Source of the DNA: Turritopsis dohrnii
Lineage: Eukaryota; Cnidaria; Hydrozoa; Anthoathecata; Oceaniidae
Direction of reading: 5' to 3'
NCBI GenBank assembly: GCA_027922465.2
Contig: BQMF02000099.1
Span: forward strand, 434,001 to 498,000
Length of the DNA: 64,000 bases
Positions 35,481 to 47,619 of this stretch are shown in pieces. A program made the translations under genes and the position numbers. The notes under the pieces are model-generated. The model was not told where the DNA came from. It ran no database searches and saw nothing but the letters and a program-made list of their open reading frames with translations. Position 1 is the first letter of the stretch; the number at the start of each line of letters is the position of its first letter.

Positions 35481-37375
35481 TTGTTTGAAAAAAAAGGACA
35501 ATCCTCCAATGGGAGAAGTTTTACTTTATTAGTATTTGCTAGTATTTTGATTTCATGGTTCTCTATAGGCCATACAAGTCTTATATTTTCATAATCTTTT
35601 AGTTTATATTTTTATGTCAAACATTTAGAAAATTAGTATGAATGTTGATATATTTCTATATTATATCTTTAGTTCATTGTATAGATTATATTAAGAGAGG
35701 ACTTGGTTTCCAAGTTATTACTGAACAAAGTTACATATTTGGGTCAATCATCATTTTCTACCACACAAAAACATGCAGGTAAGGATATAAATGGGAATCA
35801 GTAAATATTCTAAAAGCAGAAGATAGAAAATTAGACCGAAAAGTGCAAGAAGCATTGGAAATCTAATTCCTGGAGACTTCCCCCAGTAATGAGCAAGGCC
35901 TTAACCAAGACGATGATCAGTTTGTGACAACAAATTTCTGGAAACCAATGTTTTGATACAATACGGGAGAAGTCATTGTATTGACATTGACATCAATTTT
36001 TGTAAACAAATTTATAAAGGTTTTAAGTCTGGTGATGGCCTCTGCTAATAAGGCCGAAATATCACTTCAAAATAAAAAAATATATAAATGTGAAACTATC
36101 CATAAACACCTCGTTATATTTTAATTCACATTTACATAAAGATGTCACTAAAAGAATTTACCTTCCTCTACTTCACCTGTTTTGTTCTCCTGCCTGTTCA
36201 ATTAGTTTCCCTTTACTAGTGACACTGACACTTTTTATGTCTTATCTTTAATCTACATTTCTAAATATATATTAGACTTCAATTTCTCAGAAAATATGAA
36301 CTTACATCTATAAGACATGCATTTCAAAGTCTTCAACAAATACCTCTGTTAAGTCTGCTAAGTTTCACATGATTTTTTTCATGATACAAATAACAAAGGA
36401 ATACTTAAACCATATATTACTCTTCCTTCATTGTTCTTATAAACTACAAGATTAAACTCACATTATTATGCACATTTATTTTAAAATGGATTTAATTGAA
36501 TGGTGGACTTTTATATTTAATCTACATTTCAAAAGCCTTTAGGAATTGCTAAATCCATGTTAATAGACAAATGTTTACACATAATTAGGATGTCAGAGCT
36601 TCTACACAGTTTTTTGTAATCTCTCATAGAATCTTAAATTAATATTCTTTGTTCTGCTTTAACCAAAATTAACTAACAACAGAATTAACTTCTCTTTTAT
36701 TATCTTTATTATTATGGATAGCTTATGCAAATTAATGACAAACTCTAAGAGACTCATATCAGTATACACATTTTCAAGTACAATAGAAATCCCAATTATT
36801 GTCTTAATGAAATATTATTTGACAAGATTCTATATTCAAATACAATGACTCTTTAACAGAAAATAGTTAAGTTTCATTGGGAATACTTGTTAAATTTATG
36901 CACACTATGTTTTTTTTTAAGATTTGCAAAATGTTCATACATAGTGTCTTGAGCATGTGATCAAATCTATAGTGAGACTCTTAACTGACGACTGATGGTT
37001 AAGCTTCTTACAGCTTCAGGACATGTTTCAGGACATGGAAAAACATTGAAGAGACAACTACGAAATTAAGCTATGAAAGTTACCCAACATTTTTCTTTGT
37101 ATCTCAAGACAAAATTTTATGCGTTCATTTACCAATAAAATAAACAACAAAACTGATTAAATTGATTTTAATTACAGGAAACTAAAAACATCCATTTGGA
37201 AAAACATTCAATAAATAGTCATTCAAATACAATGTGTCTATCAAATTTACCAAATTTACCAAATTCAAATACAATGTGTCTATGATATTTGAAATAAAGG
37301 ATATCATGATAAAAACAAAGATGAGTCTAAAGTTGGAAGACCTAAAACATAGATTTGCTAATCAGACATGTGACT
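35481..37375. other. AT-rich DNA, no gene seen
   Basis: No convincing ORF, exon or RNA gene. It holds the hammerhead-like site at 36025-36067 and two near-identical stretches containing TTCAAATACAATGTGTCTAT (about 37212-37240 and 37262-37285). Confidence 0.5.
36025..36067 (+). ncRNA. hammerhead-ribozyme-like motif
   Basis: AAGT, CTGGTGA (canonical CTGATGA with one change), extra T, a 5-bp stem GGCCT/AGGCC with a 9-nt loop, GAAA, TATC, then ACTT, which pairs with AAGT. The layout matches the sites at 2822-2856 and 20522-20560, including the extra T. Confidence 0.4.
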
Positions 37376-37377
37376 AG

Positions 37378-37600
37378 TAAGTGAGTAAGTAAGTAAGTAA
37401 ATAACCGAGAGTTTTTAGTCCTTGGGCTTCCATTCGAAATGGTTGGTGATTCTGACTGTCGACTTGTAACTAGTACTTGACTTACCACCAGAGATACGTG
37501 TAGCCAGTGTGCAGTCAGTGGATGGCTCCTAATGGACTGATATGGTGCTTTTAAAGCGCATCGGAGTGGAGTATTGAGATACTACATAACTGGACTAGAA
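37378..37600 (-). repeat. SINE family A, 5'-truncated copy with GTAA tail
   Basis: The reverse complement matches the body of the SINE at 47161-47425 from its CCAGT-ATG segment to CCCAAGGACTAAA. Its 3' tail is a (TTAC)n microsatellite (37378-37404 on the plus strand as GTAA repeats). The tRNA-like head is missing. Confidence 0.75.
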
Positions 37601-37604
37601 CACC

Positions 37605-37830
37605 GCAACAGAACCAAACAGAACCCAGCAAGAACTCAGCAGATTCCAACAGGAACTGACCAGAACCAGCAGAGACTTCACAATAGAGACCCTGAAAATG
37701 ACATGCATAACCCAGGACCCTAAAAACCAAAGGTGGGACACGGGACCAAAGACCCTAATACAAAGGCTGAACCCAGGACCCAGGACCCTAAAATCAAAAG
37801 TTAGTCCCTGATCCCGGTGCAGAAAGTGTG
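37605..37830. repeat. degenerate short repeats (CAGAACC and GGACCC types)
   Basis: Two adjacent low-complexity stretches: AACAGAACC-like units (37608-37680) and GACCC/GGACCCAGGACCC-like units (37690-37820). The minus-strand open frame across them is a product of the repeats. Confidence 0.5.
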
Positions 37831-39950
37831 CAGAAAAATTCTCTAAACAGAGCATTTTCTTGAAAAGATAAATATTAACACACATCCTTTTATTTTTTAT
37901 TTGTTTATATATTTTTAACATTAATTTTAATAAGCATGACCAGGCCCAGAATTAGCAAAATCTAAGACTATTTTAAGGATCACATCAGGCTCAGGTTGTT
38001 AGAGAACAAGCATCATGATTATAGGAGAAATAAAGTAAAATTAGAACACATCTGTTTGGCAAGATTCTTTGAGTGCATTGTTTGTGACAAAAGTAAAATT
38101 CTTTTGTTTTTGGAAATATCACACAAGATTCAAAGCATGAAATGTGAAAATGATTTGACACTTTGTTAAAAGAACTGTTGATTAACATTTACATTATCAC
38201 ACATGACTCCAGCTATGAAGTTAACCAGAAAGAAATGATAACAAAAAATTACAATGAATTCTGTTTTTTCAGTTAACATTTTGTTAATGACACACAAAAT
38301 TCAATCTAAACTTTACTATTATCCAGATACAAAGTCACATCAGTTTTTCCAGGTTCTCTGCATGTTTCAGAAATATCTTCAATGGAAAATTAGGATTAAA
38401 GTGTGCAATTATTTATAACATCTTCATGGCAGGACTGTCTTCATTTAAATCGAAGTCTCCAAAACTTGTATTTCCCTTATTGTATAGACATATTTCTCAG
38501 ATTTCCAGTCATTAATTCCACAAACTTTTTTATCGAGCAGAAAAGCAATCTCAGACAAAGAGATGTTCCCAAATTTATTGTTTATTGAGTCAGGCTTTCA
38601 TTAATAGGCATCACAATACTCAAACTCATCAGCAATTTCTCAAAACTACTGCACTGTCACATCAGGTTTTTTTAATTGCAAGATTTTCAAGAAAAGTCGT
38701 TGCAGGCTTTTAAACTTTAAATCTTTATTATTTTCAGTATACTTTAAACTGGTAGTAGTTACTAACTCCACTGTCAAAAGTGAAGCCACATTGTTTTGAT
38801 CAGAAAATCTGAGATTAGAAACTGTGAGACATGAAATAAGGAATTAATACACGCATTAACATAAATTTTTCCATACACATTAGAAGGGATAGAAAAAGCT
38901 ATAAATAATTGAATTAACAACAAACATAATGCTACACACAACAAGGTCAAAGAAATACTAACTCTTACATATCGTTATCATTTACGTTGTTCTGGTGATT
39001 TTATCATCCTGTAAACAGATAATATCACAAAACCATTACATGAAATTTAAAGCTTGAGAAAGGGATAAAAAATATAATTGGACTGACCAGTTTACAAAGA
39101 AACTCTAATATCCTGTATATCAATATCAATGACCAACAATCAAAAACCTAACATACATAATCTGCAGTATTTTGCAATCACAATGGTGAGGAAATGAAAG
39201 AATTTATGCAAAATTCCTTCATTTTGATGTTAATCATTCTTGCTTTTAACGTATTTGTGATCAGATTATTATGTAGAAAAAACGAATATCCATCTATTCA
39301 TGAATTTGAGATAATCATAGTTGTTTTGCTTACTCACCTGGACTTCTAGTAGACAATTGTAGCTTCTGATCATTAATGGATCAATTTTGAAGGTCTGAGG
39401 TTTGAAAGAAGTGATACATTACACTTATTACGGTATAGCAGCGAAGCGAAAATACCGTATTAAAACACCCTCGCGTTTTTTCTGTCTCCGTGAAGTTTAC
39501 AATTTTATTTTGGCTCTATATTATGGAGATTCATACGTATTGGCGCGAGAATATAAGAGGTTGAAAAATATGAAGGTTTTTTGATATTTCCATTTTTTAT
39601 ATAACTCTTTCTCCTTTTTACTTTTGAAAAAGATAGCAGCAATACCATTTGGGATGCATGGTCGTATTATTTCTATGATTTCAAACACACAAACAGTAAC
39701 AAATGTACGTTTGATATTAGAGAGATGGTAGAAGTCTATGCTCTCCATACTACAAAATTTCATTATTCTAGAGTTTATCTTTCGTCGTAAACACATTTTG
39801 GATTGAAAGTTCACAACAATTTTACTAAGAGTTCCCCTTTTTGTTTTATTAGAGTAAAAACACTTTCATCCAGAAGAGAGAAAGATTGAAACGAAGTATA
39901 ATAGTGCTAGGTCAGATAGATAGCCCAGAGAAAAAGCCAAGCCAAGAGAA
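37831..39950. other. AT-rich DNA, no gene seen
   Basis: Only short chance frames. A short inverted pair TACGGTAT/ATACCGTA lies at 39430-39455. Confidence 0.5.
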
Positions 39951-39959
39951 CTAAAGCCT

Positions 39960-40380
39960 GTTGTAAATTTTGCTGTAATGACGTTATTTGCAAAGATTAC
40001 ACAAACAAGGTTCTTTTCATCAGGGAAATAACAAACTTGGGGAAATTGCAAGAAAGCAATGCACTTGCTGCTCATTATTTTCAGTTGCTTTTGCATTATT
40101 TGAAAACCCAGGCCATTGGGACTCCTTTGATCTTGATTTTATCTTGGACAATGGAAGCAAAATCTATAGGAATTTAAATAAAGTAACCTATTTGATGTTT
40201 TCTGAACTCCCTTGAGAAGTATCCATTGTTGATTCAACAGTTTCTGTTAATTTTTTAGAAAACATGGTTTTTTGTGTGGAAATAGTGTTTGTGGTGCACT
40301 AATAGACAAAAATTTACCACTTGTTTGTGACGGATTTCTTCTTATCATAAAGGGCTATGTATCTCAGTTACATGGTGTTT
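39960..40380 (+). pseudogene. Helentron C76-like protease fragment (second copy)
   Basis: The frame at 39988-40215 reads GSFHQGNNKLGEIARKQCTC and then ENPGHWDSFDLDFILDNGSK, aligning with the N-terminal protease region at 13560-13780. Downstream (to about 40380) decayed matches continue (CDGFLLIIKGY against IFFIKGY). The Q..C catalytic pair is kept in KQCTC. Stops abound. No other Helentron domain was found nearby. Confidence 0.65.
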
Positions 40381-40585
40381 TTATAAATTTTCAAACTCTT
40401 AAAATCGTAAAATAAACACAGGAAAAGTATGCAGTAATCACCTTAGATTCTTTACCAAAAAGAAAAGACATAAAAGATAAAAATGGTTACAGAAGAACTC
40501 TAAAAACACAAGATGTATTATGCTGTAAAGCATATTGTGTAACTTAAATAAAAGTACTTTCGTTTCTCATTGTGAATTAATAATA

Positions 40586-40725
40586 TAGTAGAACCCTGTA
40601 TTATCTCGGACACTGTTAAGTTGGATATATACTCCGAATAAGTATTAACCCTGATGGTCCCACTCCCGATAAATCAGCAAGTTTTTCACAATCCTTTAAA
40701 GGTCCGAGTTAACAGGGTTGTACTG
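40586..40725. mobile_element. short TA-flanked MITE (Tigger/pogo-like)
   Basis: About 140 bp; the left end has GTAGAACCCTGTATTATCTC and the right end, complemented, has CAGTACAACCCTGTTAACTC, both continuing into CGGAC. TA lies at each side. TIRs with AACCCTGT..T.....CGGAC are typical of Tc1/mariner-superfamily MITEs. Confidence 0.6.
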
Positions 40726-40839
40726 TATTTCATATTGATATTAGTTTTTTCTTCTGTTTACATAAAAAAAACAAAAGAACTTTTCGTCAATATTTTCTCC
40801 TGTTTCTAAAACAATCAAAAATTTTAAGCAGTGATATAT

Positions 40840-41025
40840 ATATTCTTTCTGGATTAATTTTCGCGGGTGGAAAAAAGGAAAATTCTACGTGGATTAATTT
40901 TTGCGGGTTGGAAATATAAAAATTTTGCGTAGATAAATTTTCGCAGATGGCCTTGATTTTGAATATTTCACCGATTTTTGGAAAATCCTCAAAAACTGCG
41001 AAAATTAATCCATGTAAGGTATATA
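40840..41025. mobile_element. putative MITE with GGATTAATTTTCGC ends
   Basis: GGATTAATTTTCGC at the left (40851) and its complement GCGAAAATTAATCC at the right (40998-41011), with two further direct copies inside (about 40891 and 40930). Flanks are TATATA. Borders are approximate. Confidence 0.5.
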
Positions 41026-41039
41026 TATACATATTTTGT

Positions 41040-42039
41040 AATATTTTGGGCTTTTTTGCAGAGTGGAGCTATGCGGAACGGAGCTCGTTTGGCAAGATCA
41101 AATGTCATCAGAGAGATGCGTTTGTCTGCTGTCAATCGCTGAAATTTTTTACAGTGCGTACCAAAAATCTTAGTTTTCTCGCTTATATACCTTTAATTTT
41201 CGCAAATTCTGATGCAGATATTAATATGATTGATCAAGCCCAAAAGTGTTCAGTGTATAGCTTTAGGGTAAAATTGTTGATCTATACGGTAGCGGGAAGG
41301 CCAAAGTAGTTGTTTTTATGAGTTAAGTAGACATTTTTCCCCGGGAATGTTCCGAATGCTTATTTGTTATGAACTTCCAACTTGGAAACTGCGAAAATCA
41401 AACATTGTAAGTTGAACATTTTATAGATGAGAATATACACAATCTGTGAGGAATAAAATAAAAAACTGTTATTTCTTCTCCATTCCTTTTCATCTTTTTT
41501 CAAGTTAGTGTTGTATTTTGATCCAATTAACTGTTTTTATTTCCACACACAGCACAAAACAAGACATAAAAGTCCAATGAAAATGATAAAATCTAATGTT
41601 ACTTTTGTTGCCCCAGAAAATTTTATTCATAATAGGTCCTTTTATTACCCATTTTGAATTCTTATTGCAACCTTATTTATTGTTCATAGGAAATGATTTG
41701 CATGTTCCATATAAACGTTTTATGCTGACAGGGAATGCGTGTGCAGAAAAAAATGGCTTTTATCATTTCTGATGTCTAAATCAATGCCATGAGACATCAA
41801 AACAGTATACATCATCATGGAATTAATCTATTTAAAAGGGTACAATCTTAGTTGCTTTTTGTGATTAAATTGGACTGTTTAACAACAAAAAATGTAAACA
41901 AGATTTATCCATCTATATTGAAAAATATTCTCTGATTTGGAATTCAATATTAGTAAACTCTGTTGTAATATTTACATTTATACGTGTGTCTGGGTGAAAC
42001 TGTATAACTTCAAGAGAAATAACTGAAGGTAAAAATAGC
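41040..42039. other. no gene seen
   Basis: A 120-residue frame starting at 40947 runs out of the preceding repeat and shows no recognisable domain. The rest is AT-rich. Confidence 0.4.
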
Positions 42040-42042
42040 TAT

Positions 42043-42450
42043 ATCGTATTTCCTCTAATAAACGCCACCCTCTGATAAACGCCGCCCTCTGATAAACGCC
42101 GCACTTATAGCGAAACATTTGTAGTAAACACCGCCCTCTAACAAACGCCTCCCTCTATTTAACGCCGCATCTTGAAAAGCGGCGTTTAAAACAGGCTGAT
42201 CAAGAATTATAAAAAAGCTTTCATCTCATACAAGACAACATTTCAGATACGTTCACATTTTCGTGAACGTATCTTTTGTGTAATACATTTTTACACAATC
42301 TTTTGTTTACCATTTTAAGGATAAGGAAACATTATTGTTCAAGTTTGCTTCTGTCCAATTTTTCATTTTGTAATAAAGGCGGCCCTCTAATGAACGCCTC
42401 CCTCTATTAAACGCCGCATCCAAAACCTTGAGTTATAAACGCCACGGTAT
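42043..42450. repeat. AACGCC-rich repeat block, possible MITE
   Basis: At least ten occurrences of AAACGCC or ACGCC(G/T)CC separated by CTCT(A/G)ATA, mostly clustered at 42060-42165 and 42375-42445. One GGCGTTTAAA in the opposite sense lies at 42181. The right end reads CCACGGTATA, resembling in complement the CCGTAATG ends of the element at 52843-53337. Borders uncertain. Confidence 0.5.
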
Positions 42451-45045
42451 ACAGCTTAAAAATTCTTTAATTGAATAAGATAATTAAAAATAAACGACAA
42501 TGAAGAGTAAAGAAACAAATCAGTTAACTTGTTTTTGTGTAATTGTTATAACTTTACATGTTATATACTTGAGTTATTTCCAAAAATATAATGATAGTTA
42601 CGTAATTAATATATGTACAGATCATAATGTATATCACATTCTACTATTTTTTTGATTTTGGAGTTTTGCCCTTATAATTACATAATAATGTTAAATATAT
42701 AAATGATTTTGCTAACTTTCAGTATCATGAATGGGAAATTTATTTTCTTAATAATTTGTTTGTTGGTTTTACTATTTCAGGTGTATAAGGCATTATCAAG
42801 AGTAATTGATATCAATTTATGAATAAAGACGAATCACTATATGGTCGTGGAATATCTGGTATATGTACTTGAAACAATGGAACTGCTGAACCAAGACAGG
42901 AGTAACAAATGTGACGTGTCTGGCATTTCCAGCATGTGGTTAGAGACTATACTATCATGTTTTTTATCATTCATTTGAAAGGAACATGTGACGGATTCAA
43001 GAATCTGCTATGTAAATTGAAATTTGTTGATTGACAAAGTTGCAACATAAAACTGGGTGTTGCTCATTATATCTGGGTTAAGTTACCTGTTAGGGTTCAT
43101 ATAGAGCCTGTTTTCCTGTTTTTTAGTTTTTGTCCTGTTTACCTGTTTTTTTTGTCAGTTTTCAATGATATATCCTGTTTTTTTCCTAATTTTCAAGTAA
43201 ATCAAATTTTTTTGTCTTACATAATTTGATTATGGCAGTAATTTCCTGCCAGTTTCTACAATTGCATAAGTATCAAAATTATTTAGGCAGATTTTTCCTT
43301 CTTGTGATATATGAAATAGTTTGTATATTTAATACTTCTTTTGTATGACTTCACTTTTGTCTTATAGTATAACATAATAAACAAAGTACTAAAATAAAAA
43401 GTTTTAAGAAATCCTAGGGAAAAAGCTATCAGACAAGCTATCAATTAGTTTTTCTTTTGTTTTTTTAGTCTTGATTCACATCACAGGATTTTATCACAAT
43501 TAAAGATTTTTGACCTTTCTAACCAGCTTTTATCTTAATCATGTTATGTCAGGATGATAATGGACATTGATTGTTTTTATTTTCTCAGATTATTTAATTT
43601 TATTTAATAGATTATGTACATCATTTTTAGTAGTTTTATTTTGTGTGAACTTCTTTCTTTTAAACAGATTGAGTACAAAACTGCTCAGCCACCCCAATCA
43701 AAGTCCTAAGCTATGTATTTTATTTGTTTGATTAATTAAATTAATTAAATTTTTCTCAGAGTTTAAGTTAATTTTTGATGCAATGCGATGAGGAACTGCT
43801 GAAGTATTTTCAGAATATGCCAGATTTCAAGGAAAGAGTAATGTAAATCATCTAGTTTCTATGGTTATGTACATTGAGAAAAGCCAAATATGTAAGTCAA
43901 AGATTGAGGCTAATTTCCTCTCTTCTTCATAATTAGGAAAACTGAGAAACTTTATTTTTTAGAAGTGTTTGTTATCTAGCGTTTCTCATTTATTCTTTTT
44001 TTTTCAGAGCTTAATCAATTTTAGGTGAATAAATATGTTTTTGAATTTTTATGAATTGTATAATAATATCTATGACATCCACACATGTGTTTTATAAAAC
44101 ATGATAAGCTAGAGTATGCTCTGTAGTTTTCTATTTATGAGCAATGAGTTTGTGGACATTGTATTCTTGTCTCATGCTCTACTTTTCCAGAAGAAAAAGT
44201 ATTGATTGAAGCTTTTTAAGACTTTAATCCTTACCTACAAGGACAAAACAATTTGCCCGATAGATGATGGGCATACAATATATGGAAATCATACAATAGA
44301 CTTCCATATATAGCGCGAAATTTTAAATTTTTAAAATTCAACATTCTATACGGCCACCAGTAAAAACTGTCCGTAACTTACTCACTTACTTAGATTTCGT
44401 GTAGTGTTATATGACGTATAAGGTCATATGAAAAATTCGCGTTGTTTTTATCAGAAAATCTAGGTCAATAGTCTTCAACCGTATTAATTTTCTTCACTAT
44501 TTTCCTTCGTGTAAAATGCATTGTGCGTTATTCTAGAATAAGGTAACTACCATTGCGTCGTTTAAAATTTGTGTGGCTTCACATATAGGAGTACCAAGTA
44601 TTGAATGAAAACTGCATTTTAATCCAAAATTACACTAAATTTTAAAAGTGATTTCAAACGTTTTTGAAAATAATTAACACTGACAGGACGTTAAGGTAGC
44701 TGCTATACCGTTTTGTGCCATGTGGCGCTTGTTGAAGCTTTAAAATAGTCTTTATAGTTATAAGTAATTGTGAAGGTAAAATAACAAAGAGCAAAAATGA
44801 TTTGGAATAAGAATATTTCCAATTAGATCTAATCTGATTAAAAGAGATCAGTTATGAAAAAAATATATAGTATATAAATAATAAGAAAAACAACATTTCA
44901 TTTTGCAACATGAAAACAAAACAACAAAAATGCCTAAACTGCAATATATCAGCCCTTATCATTGGAATGAGTTCTTTTGTTTTGATCACTCTTTAGTCTT
45001 AGTGCATGAAATTGTACTATAGTTTTACTTATTTTATTAGTTCTA
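42451..45045. other. AT-rich DNA, no gene seen
   Basis: No coding region supported. Notable only for repeated CCTGTTTT pentamer-like phrases at 43110-43195. Confidence 0.5.
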
Positions 45046-45509
45046 CAGATGAATCCCGATAACTCCAACTTCCAATAACTCGAATCAATTTCGAATTCCC
45101 CTTGAGGTATTTTATGAGAAAGTATTGGTGAAGACCAATACTTTCTCATAAAATACCCCCGATAACTGGAACCCCTGATAACTCGAACATTTGATAAGTC
45201 GAACCAACATTCAAGTCCGTTGAAGCAATATTCCCCCGATAACTGGAACTAAGGAGCAAAAATGGAAATCGATTTCTTTTTCAATTAGTACTGTACATTT
45301 TTTGGGGGAAGACATACAACAAAAGCTCAATTCCTTGTCCATTGTTTTTGATAAAGATATTTCAGCTAAACTGATTCAGACGGACATTAGAAACCTTTTT
45401 CAATGATGTATGTATTACGGTTTTCATGTGAAAAAAGAAACAATCTCTTAATAACTCGAACTATTTTCTCAGTCCAGTGGTGGAGATTAGAGTTATCGGG
45501 ATTCTACTG
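45046..45509. mobile_element. TA-flanked MITE (pogo-like) with internal hairpin
   Basis: 464 bp; ends CAGATGAATCCCGATAACTC and, complemented, CAGTAGAATCCCGATAACTC, with TA on both sides. Inside, GATAACTCGAAC-type motifs recur at least six times. A near-perfect hairpin of about 25 bp with a short loop (GTATTTTATGAGAAAGTATT and its complement) lies at 45107-45162. Confidence 0.8.
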
Positions 45510-45514
45510 TAGTT

Positions 45515-46610
45515 GAAACCAACTGTTCCTAAACAAAACTAATAACAATCTTTGGCATAATCTCTTTTGCGTTGCTGGTGTATGCTTGCGTAAAGATCTA
45601 AAAACTTGTTTAGACTTTAATTCAGTTGTTGTTAAATTCGTTCCAATTTTGTATGCCAACAGTTCTTCTAAAAGACGATAAATAACATTATTGAAAATAT
45701 AAATAAAATGATACAGGATTCGCAAAAATGCGACTATATATTTCCCCAAAGTTGCGAAACTTTTATAAATTATTGTGTGTACATTGATAACCATAGAAAA
45801 GTGATCTAACTACCATCAACCTGATACGCAGATAAAAATGCTGTCCATACTAATCAGGGTAGAATTCAATTTAATACCACAAAAGAACTTATTTCGAACT
45901 TATTATGAAATGAAGATATTCATGGTCATATGATATGGTTTCTCTTATAATTTTTGCTGAGGAGTTAAAAAAGTGACTGAGAAGTCAAAGCTAAAAATTG
46001 GAAGAACTAAATGCAACTAATATTTCCCCTTGAACAACTGAATCAACAACTGCATCAATGTGTAAGATAAAATCATCATAATAAACGCATGATCTTCATT
46101 GTTGCAGAAGCTTGACATCCTTTATAAAGTAATATCATGGCAAACAATGTAATTCAACAGAACACAGCTTTTCGTAACTCGTATAAATCTATTTTACAAC
46201 ATTACACAATGAAATTTGTTTACAGAAGAAAAGGAAATTGTCAAACCTAATTTTAATACTACAGTCTATAATAAAAGGTAACTATTAAAAACAATCAAAA
46301 TTTGTACTGTGCAGCATTTCAAATTAGGACAAGAGTTATTTTCCAAAAAGAGATGGTCTTAAAGTGGCAATTTATAAAATTGTATACTCATTTATATTGA
46401 TTATGTGATAAAAATGACCTTCATAAATCCCAAATGAAAAAAACAACAACAGATTTTGGTATAGTGAAAATACACATCCATAACCAAATCACTACGAAGC
46501 TGAAAATAGAAGTTTGTGTTCTGGTTTATTCTAATTTACAGATTGTTATGTTGGATTGTGTTTTGATTTATATGTTTTTTGTTTGTGTAAGGAAAGTTGA
46601 CAGTATAATA
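45515..46610. repeat. dispersed repeat, copy 1 (pairs with 59140-60110)
   Basis: From GATTCGCAAAAATGCGACTA at 45718 onward the sequence matches 59147-60100 with small indels, same orientation. Both copies contain two versions of a GCGACTA.TATTTCCCC phrase. No coding potential; the element type is unknown. Confidence 0.65.
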
Positions 46611-46612
46611 TA

Positions 46613-47136
46613 CCTTATTCCAGGAAATTAACGAAGCATCAAATTAACGCGAATTTGAAAATTTCGCGTTAATAAAATACCCGCAAATTAAATGTTTCGT
46701 TAATTTCCAGACTCTTATAAAAGTTTATCGTAAATTTAAAACTCGTTATTTTTCAGTAAATAATCATAAATTTCTCAAACATTACAAGTTCGATGCTATT
46801 ATTTATCGTTCTTCTTCTTCTACCTCATCTTCCTCTTCCTCGCTTAAAATGCATACAGCTTCTTCCTGCAGGATGGAGAGCAGCAGGTATAACAGGCGCT
46901 ATAAAGGCTGTAAGAATGTTAGGTGCTGAACCCTTTTAAAGATGTGTAGCTTTCTAGTTATATATATATATTATACATATATAGAAAAGATTTGTTTCAA
47001 AAAATTTTTAGTTCTTTTGTCCATCCGCGTTAATAAAATGCTCTTATGAAGGTCATTGAAGCCAATCGCGTTAATTTGATTCGTGTTAATTTAATGCATT
47101 GTTAATTTCTGTCTTCGTTAATTTCCTAGAATAAGG
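46613..47136. mobile_element. TA-flanked MITE with TTAACG-rich arms
   Basis: Ends CCTTATTCCAGGAAATTAAC and, complemented, CCTTATTCTAGGAAATTAAC (24-bp TIR, one mismatch) with TA each side; 524 bp. Both arms carry many (GC)GTTAAT/ATTAACGC motifs, giving nested small inverted repeats such as ACGCGAATTTGAAAATTTCG-CGT. Confidence 0.8.
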
Positions 47137-47160
47137 TATTACATATATATATACTTTTTG

Positions 47161-47425
47161 TGCAGCGATGGTGTAGTGGTTAGTACCTTTGAGTGCGACC
47201 GCTGCGACCCGTGTTCGAGTCCAGTCATGTCGTATCTCAATACACCACTCCGATGCGCTTTAAAAGCAGCGTAACAGCCCATTAGGAGCCATCGACTGAC
47301 TGCACACTGGCCTTCGGGCAAGTTAGAGCAATGCTATACGTATCTCTGGCGGTAAGTCAACTAATAGTTGCAAGTCGGCGGGCGGAAGAACCAACCATTA
47401 CCGATGGAAGCCCAAGGACTAAATT
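47161..47425 (+). repeat. tRNA-derived SINE (family A), full head
   Basis: A box TGGTGTAGTGG (47169-47179) and B box GTTCGAGTCC (47213-47222) at tRNA-like spacing, followed by a non-tRNA body that is found reversed at 37410-37600. It ends AAGGACTAAA followed by T-rich sequence, abutting the 3' end of the minus-strand LINE tail to tail. Confidence 0.85.
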
Positions 47426-47619
47426 TTTTATTTTTTTTTTTATTTATTTCTTTATTTAGAGTTGGTTTTACATAATAACAATATATACAAATTGACATAA
47501 AGTACTAACTCACACCAACTAAATAAAAGGATAAAAATTTTATTTACAAATAATGTTGAAATATATAAACCATAAAGTAATTAATAACTATCCTAAGAAT
47601 TTATTCATTCGTCGGAATC

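Noticed and set aside
37595..37921. 108-residue minus-strand frame
   Set aside because: Consists of translated CAGAACC/GGACCC low-complexity repeats.
47161..47235. A functional tRNA gene
   Set aside because: A and B boxes are present but no acceptor stem closes, and the body continues as a repeated SINE.
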